Assembly (NCBI GenBank): GCA_008638375.1
Contig: CM018035.1
Span: 30,165,307-30,229,306, forward strand
Origin: Nyssa sinensis
Taxonomy: Eukaryota > Streptophyta > Magnoliopsida > Cornales > Nyssaceae
Direction of reading: 5' to 3'
Length of the DNA stretch: 64,000 nt
Shown piece after piece: positions 60,724 through 64,000 of the stretch. Both the position numbers and the translations under genes were made by a program. The notes under the pieces were generated by a model. The model was not told the DNA's origin, made no database searches, and saw nothing but the letters and a program-made list of their open reading frames with translations. The first letter of the stretch is position 1, and each line of letters starts with the position of its first letter.

Positions 60724-62066
60724 ACTTGGCAACATCACGGTTTTTTTTCATGGGATGATAAAAGGGCACAGGATCCAAAACTTCCGTTACCGCCGTCACC
60801 AGCTCCTCTTGAAAGGAAGGAACCCTGAACCCCAATCCGCATCAAGAAGCACCCAGGCCATTTCATGATCACTATCATTGATCTCACGACCAACGGAGGA
60901 TGAGGGCTCTGGGTCTCAGGGGACCGCCATTCGTCTTCCTCACGTCAGTTGTTACACCCCAGCCGATTGGAGCAAGGGTCTCAGACGAAACATGAAGAAG
61001 GGAGGCACCCCACTTGCGCCTTCATCACCGGCGCTCCAAGCCTCGGTTGAATCAGGGAGGGAACACCACCAATCGGAAGAATCTCGACCGGAGGCCAGAG
61101 GAAACAAGAAGACTTGTGCTTCCTTTAATCCTTCCTTGGAGACTGAAAAAGGGGGAAGGTTAACTCTCGGCCACAGTTTAATCATTCTTAACTCAGACAG
61201 AGAATCATCCATCATTTCCGGGCGAATGACAAAATTCCGGCAGCATCTAAAGTCTCTCCTACGAGGAAACAGTCTGAGAATAAAAGGGTTGAACGCAACC
61301 GAATGCCCTCGCTTCCGTATATATAGACCCTTGAAGTCCAAAAGCCACCCAACTGAACCGTCGCAACGGTGAAAAAGAGATTAGCCTCGAAATCCCAAAC
61401 TACACTCGAATAAATAAGTGGTGCATTAAATGTGCCTCTTCGATATACCAAGAGACAGGGTACAGAGCTCTGTGAACGAAAATCACAGCCCAACACTGGA
61501 GCATCTGAACTAATAAAGGGAGGGGGACAACGTCTAAATGTACAGGCCTCCTATCCAAGATTCAGAACTTACAGTCTTAACTATTTTATGACAGGCCAGT
61601 CATATGACAAAGGCCAAAACGGCTCGGACATATCCTGATCCTGAGTACTCGAAAACAGCATGCCGAGCATCATAATGACAAGCACAAGCTGCCTGACTAT
61701 CCTCACAAGCTCTTAATTCAGAGCAGTCTATCTCAGAGATCTACAAAAGCTCACTCCCACTCTATTGGGCTCTATCTATCTGATTATGTTTGCCTTCTTA
61801 TCTTATTGTGATGAGACAGGTGAAATTAATTTACATTCATTATTCAGTGACGAGTATCGAAGCTCAGAGAGCAACTATTGACTGCTGGACGGTTGATCTA
61901 ACATGTAAAAGGTTTAGAACAGCCACACTTGTGACAAAATTGCACAGGAGGAAAGAACACAGGAAGAATCTGAAGGAAAGTCAATTTCATTGATCAAAAG
62001 AATACACCCATTACATAAAAAAGGAAATGGCAAAAACGAAGAAAAATCAAAAGACCCATAAAAACC
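60724..62066. other. Tat 3' region, non-coding or unrecognised
   Basis: No domain recognised in either strand. Frames of 164 codons (plus, 60878-61372) and 129 codons (minus, 61341-60952) overlap and neither has a motif. A TATATATA box-like string is at 61318-61325. Two AT-rich segments, 'ATTTTATTGATAAATCAAAA' (about 60613) and 'ATTTCATTGATCAAAAGAAT' (61985), resemble each other; the second lies just past the end of the antisense ORF and could be its 3' processing region, the first a possible duplicate. Confidence 0.45.
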
Positions 62067-63988
62067 TCAGCCCTTGTCAAAGGGGCCTGGGTCCTCTTCC
62101 AAGTTAAGAGCAGTAGCCCCAGCCGTCTTGTACGGGTCAGGACTAGATGAGGCAGGCTCAGGAGGAACGATTGACGACACGTCGAAACCTGGGAACTGAA
62201 TCTGAAATCTACTTCGGAAGCTTTCAAAGCCAAACCGGATTAGGTCATCACCCATCTGTTCAACTTCACCTTTCAATTCCATCTTAGCCTCAACCTTGGC
62301 TTGATCAGCTGCCTCCTGAACCTTCTGATTAAAGGCACCCCGGAGCTCAACCAACTCCGCCTGAAGCCCCTCAACCTTCTGAGCATATATGTCCCTATCA
62401 GACTCTGCCACGGTAAGGTTGGTGGTAGCTTCCTTCAGATCCTCCTCAGTGGTCTAAATCTTGGATCGGGCTAGTCCCAAGCTCCATCCTCATCTCTTCC
62501 ACTTCAGCCTTCAGCTTCTCAGCTTCCTCAAGGCCCATAGGGGTCACCTATCAGAGCAGCCAAACTATGCATGCTCTGCACAAGGCAAGACAGACAATTT
62601 AGATTGAACAAATGAACAAAGAAGAAAGTCAAGAAAGGCTTCAGAAGTTACCTTTATCTGGAGATTCATCATCTCAGTCATCAGCTTGGAGGGGTCATCC
62701 CCTCTGTATCGGTGTGGGCCCTGAGCCCATATTTGATCAAATGCCTTCTTGGCAATTTGATAGTCCGGCTCAGCAAACGGCTCGGACGGTGCAGCAGGTG
62801 CTTTCCCCTTCCTACTCCTCCTGCTCGGACCAGAAGAGGCAGGAGGAGCAGCCGAAACAGGGACGGCAGGTTCGGCCTCCTTCTCAGCCTCGGCAGGGGC
62901 TGGCTCGGGAGAGCCAGAAATCAACCTCCTCCTTTTTACTTCAAGGGGGGCATCAGGCTCAGCTCGGGAGGAAGACTCCCTCACCACTTGGGCCTCCGGC
63001 ACAGCCCACTTCATCGTCAGCCTCTTCTTAAGCTCTGCGGAACGGGCAGCCATCAAGTTCTCCTGGAGTTATGATGACAGAATGAGCCTAGTTAGAAGTT
63101 GAAAACAGCACTCGGTACTGATCTCGCAGTGCTTTAGTAAAATCGGGCCTCTTCCAAGCACTCTTGACTGCACAGAAGTAAGGAATGATATATCAGTTTA
63201 TTAGTTCCGAAGGCATAAACAAAGCTAAAGCAAACCTAAGGGAATAAGCCTCACCCTTATGACCCGTAGCACGAGGGAATGGCGAGGCCTCTCTGTCCTG
63301 GAAGTCTTCATGCTCCCATCCTCCTCCGACAAAGAAGTACCACTTCTTCCACGTCTTGTTGGAAGTAGGAACGAAGGACAGGGGTCGGAACCCCTTCTCA
63401 AAGGACATATAGAAAAGGCCTTCTGCCTGTTTGAACTTCAGATCCATATTGCTACGGATCAAGTCCAAGGGACACATCCACCTTGTTTTGGTGTCCCAAT
63501 ACTATGAAACCTAGAAGCTGCCGCCAGCTATTGAGATTCAGGTCGGCAGGGCAGAGCTTGAACCAACAAAAGAATTGCCTGACTAAATCCGGCAATGGGA
63601 GTCTCAAGCCCATTTCGAACCAGGCAAGGTAAACACAAATCTCCTCGGACTCAACATTTTGGGGACGGTCCATGGAGCCTGGAACTCTGCAGGTCACATT
63701 TGGGGGAAAATGGTATTTTACCCTCCACTCATCCAGAAGGCTCTGAGTAACAGCACTCTCACCCTCTTCTCTATGAGAAGACCTACCAGAGGTCTCCCCA
63801 GCCCTGTCTCGGGGCTCTTCAAAGGCATCAACTATCCTAACCCCAAGACTAGGGGGAGGTTCAACAGGCCTCTCCCCAATATATTCGGGAGCAGGGTTAC
63901 CTACATCTTCCACAAGAGACGATACAGCCATCTCAAAAGGATTTCCTACTCATTCGCTTACAATTGGGGACTCAAAAGGGGCAGACAT
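62067..63988 (-). pseudogene. Spliced antisense ORF of Tat element (Transposase_28-like)
   Basis: Reads right to left, opposite to gag-pol. Proposed exons: 63988-63255, 63167-63112, 63062-62652 and 62575-62067. Exon 1 has the signature of the plant putative gypsy-type transposon domain: KYHFPPNVTCRVPGS, EEICVYLAWFEMGLRLPLPD and FKLCPADLNLNSWRQLLGF, followed by KTWKKWYFFVGG. Donor AAGG|GTGAGG and acceptor CTTCTGTGCAG| bound intron 1 (87 nt); intron 2 (63111-63063) is only 49 nt; intron 3 (76 nt) has AAAG|GTAACT and CTTGTGCAG|. Phases agree across all three. Exon 3 is Ala/Pro/Glu-rich and basic (possible nuclear signal RRSRKGK); exon 4 is a predicted coiled coil (EAEKLKAEVEEMRMEL onward). Damage: TGA near 63950, a frame change near 63455-63470, and one or two in 62445-62545. 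Function unknown. Confidence 0.75.
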
Positions 63989-64000
63989 TATTCCCAGATT

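Larger units (their letters stand above)
50218..64000 (+). mobile_element. Tat/Retand-like Gypsy element, right end outside window
   Basis: In order: short 5' LTR, TGGCGCCG primer site, gag, protease, reverse transcriptase, Gypsy RNase H, a second RNase H, integrase, ~63 bp tandem array and a multi-exon antisense ORF. The dual RNase H, the primer type, the long 3' region and the antisense ORF all point to the Tat lineage. The 3' LTR is not seen before 64000. A solo LTR (53520-56540) interrupts it. Coding parts are GC-richer than the flanking LTRs and their homology is well preserved, so it is fairly recent, but at least five frame changes and four stops were counted by eye. Confidence 0.88.

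Noticed and set aside
60878..61372. 164-codon plus-strand and 129-codon minus-strand overlapping frames in the Tat 3' region
   Set aside because: No domain; they overlap each other, and the antisense ORF of this element is already accounted for by 62067-63988.

Overview
This window is a stretch of flowering-plant nuclear DNA (probably a eudicot; species not assignable) made almost entirely of LTR retrotransposons inserted into one another. The evidence is plant-type Ty3/Gypsy (Tekay/Del-like and Tat/Retand-like) and Ty1/Copia (SIRE-like) coding remnants, initiator-Met tRNA primer sites (TGGTATCAGAGC), a TGGCGCCG-type primer site, very long AT-rich LTRs, and no recognisable host gene, rRNA or functional tRNA gene.

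Layout. 1-7751: gag-only deletion derivative of a Tekay/Del-like element with ~3.4 kb LTRs (5' LTR cut by the window edge). 7752-14023: older LTR piece split by a solo LTR (9821-13002, target duplication ATGTA). 14728-15385: antisense Tat-type RNase H remnant abutting the 3' end and 3' LTR (15422-18792) of another element. 18793-21387: LTR fragments meeting tail to tail. 21691-37160: one ancient antisense open frame resembling the plant-specific putative transposon protein family (Transposase_32-like), cut in three by two solo LTRs (21886-29441, ACCAA; 29672-36986, CCAAC), each carrying a further solo LTR (22175-26487, GTAGT; 32299-35381, AATTA). 38473-47738: antisense SIRE-like Copia element cut in its RNase H by a solo LTR (38706-40744, GTATA). 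47764-50217: truncated antisense LTR. 50218 to the right edge: Tat/Retand-like element with 5' LTR, primer site, gag, protease, reverse transcriptase, two RNase H domains, integrase, a ~63 bp tandem array and a multi-exon antisense ORF; it is cut between protease and reverse transcriptase by a solo LTR (53520-56540, CTATC).

Seven LTRs have exact 5 bp target duplications and no internal region, so each is a solo LTR left by LTR-LTR recombination. Every coding region has stops or frame changes; nothing appears able to move by itself. The features most worth following are a short stem-loop next to a splice-acceptor-like site that recurs in the long LTRs, a tRNA-like module repeatedly found antisense inside LTRs, and the spliced antisense ORF of the Tat element.
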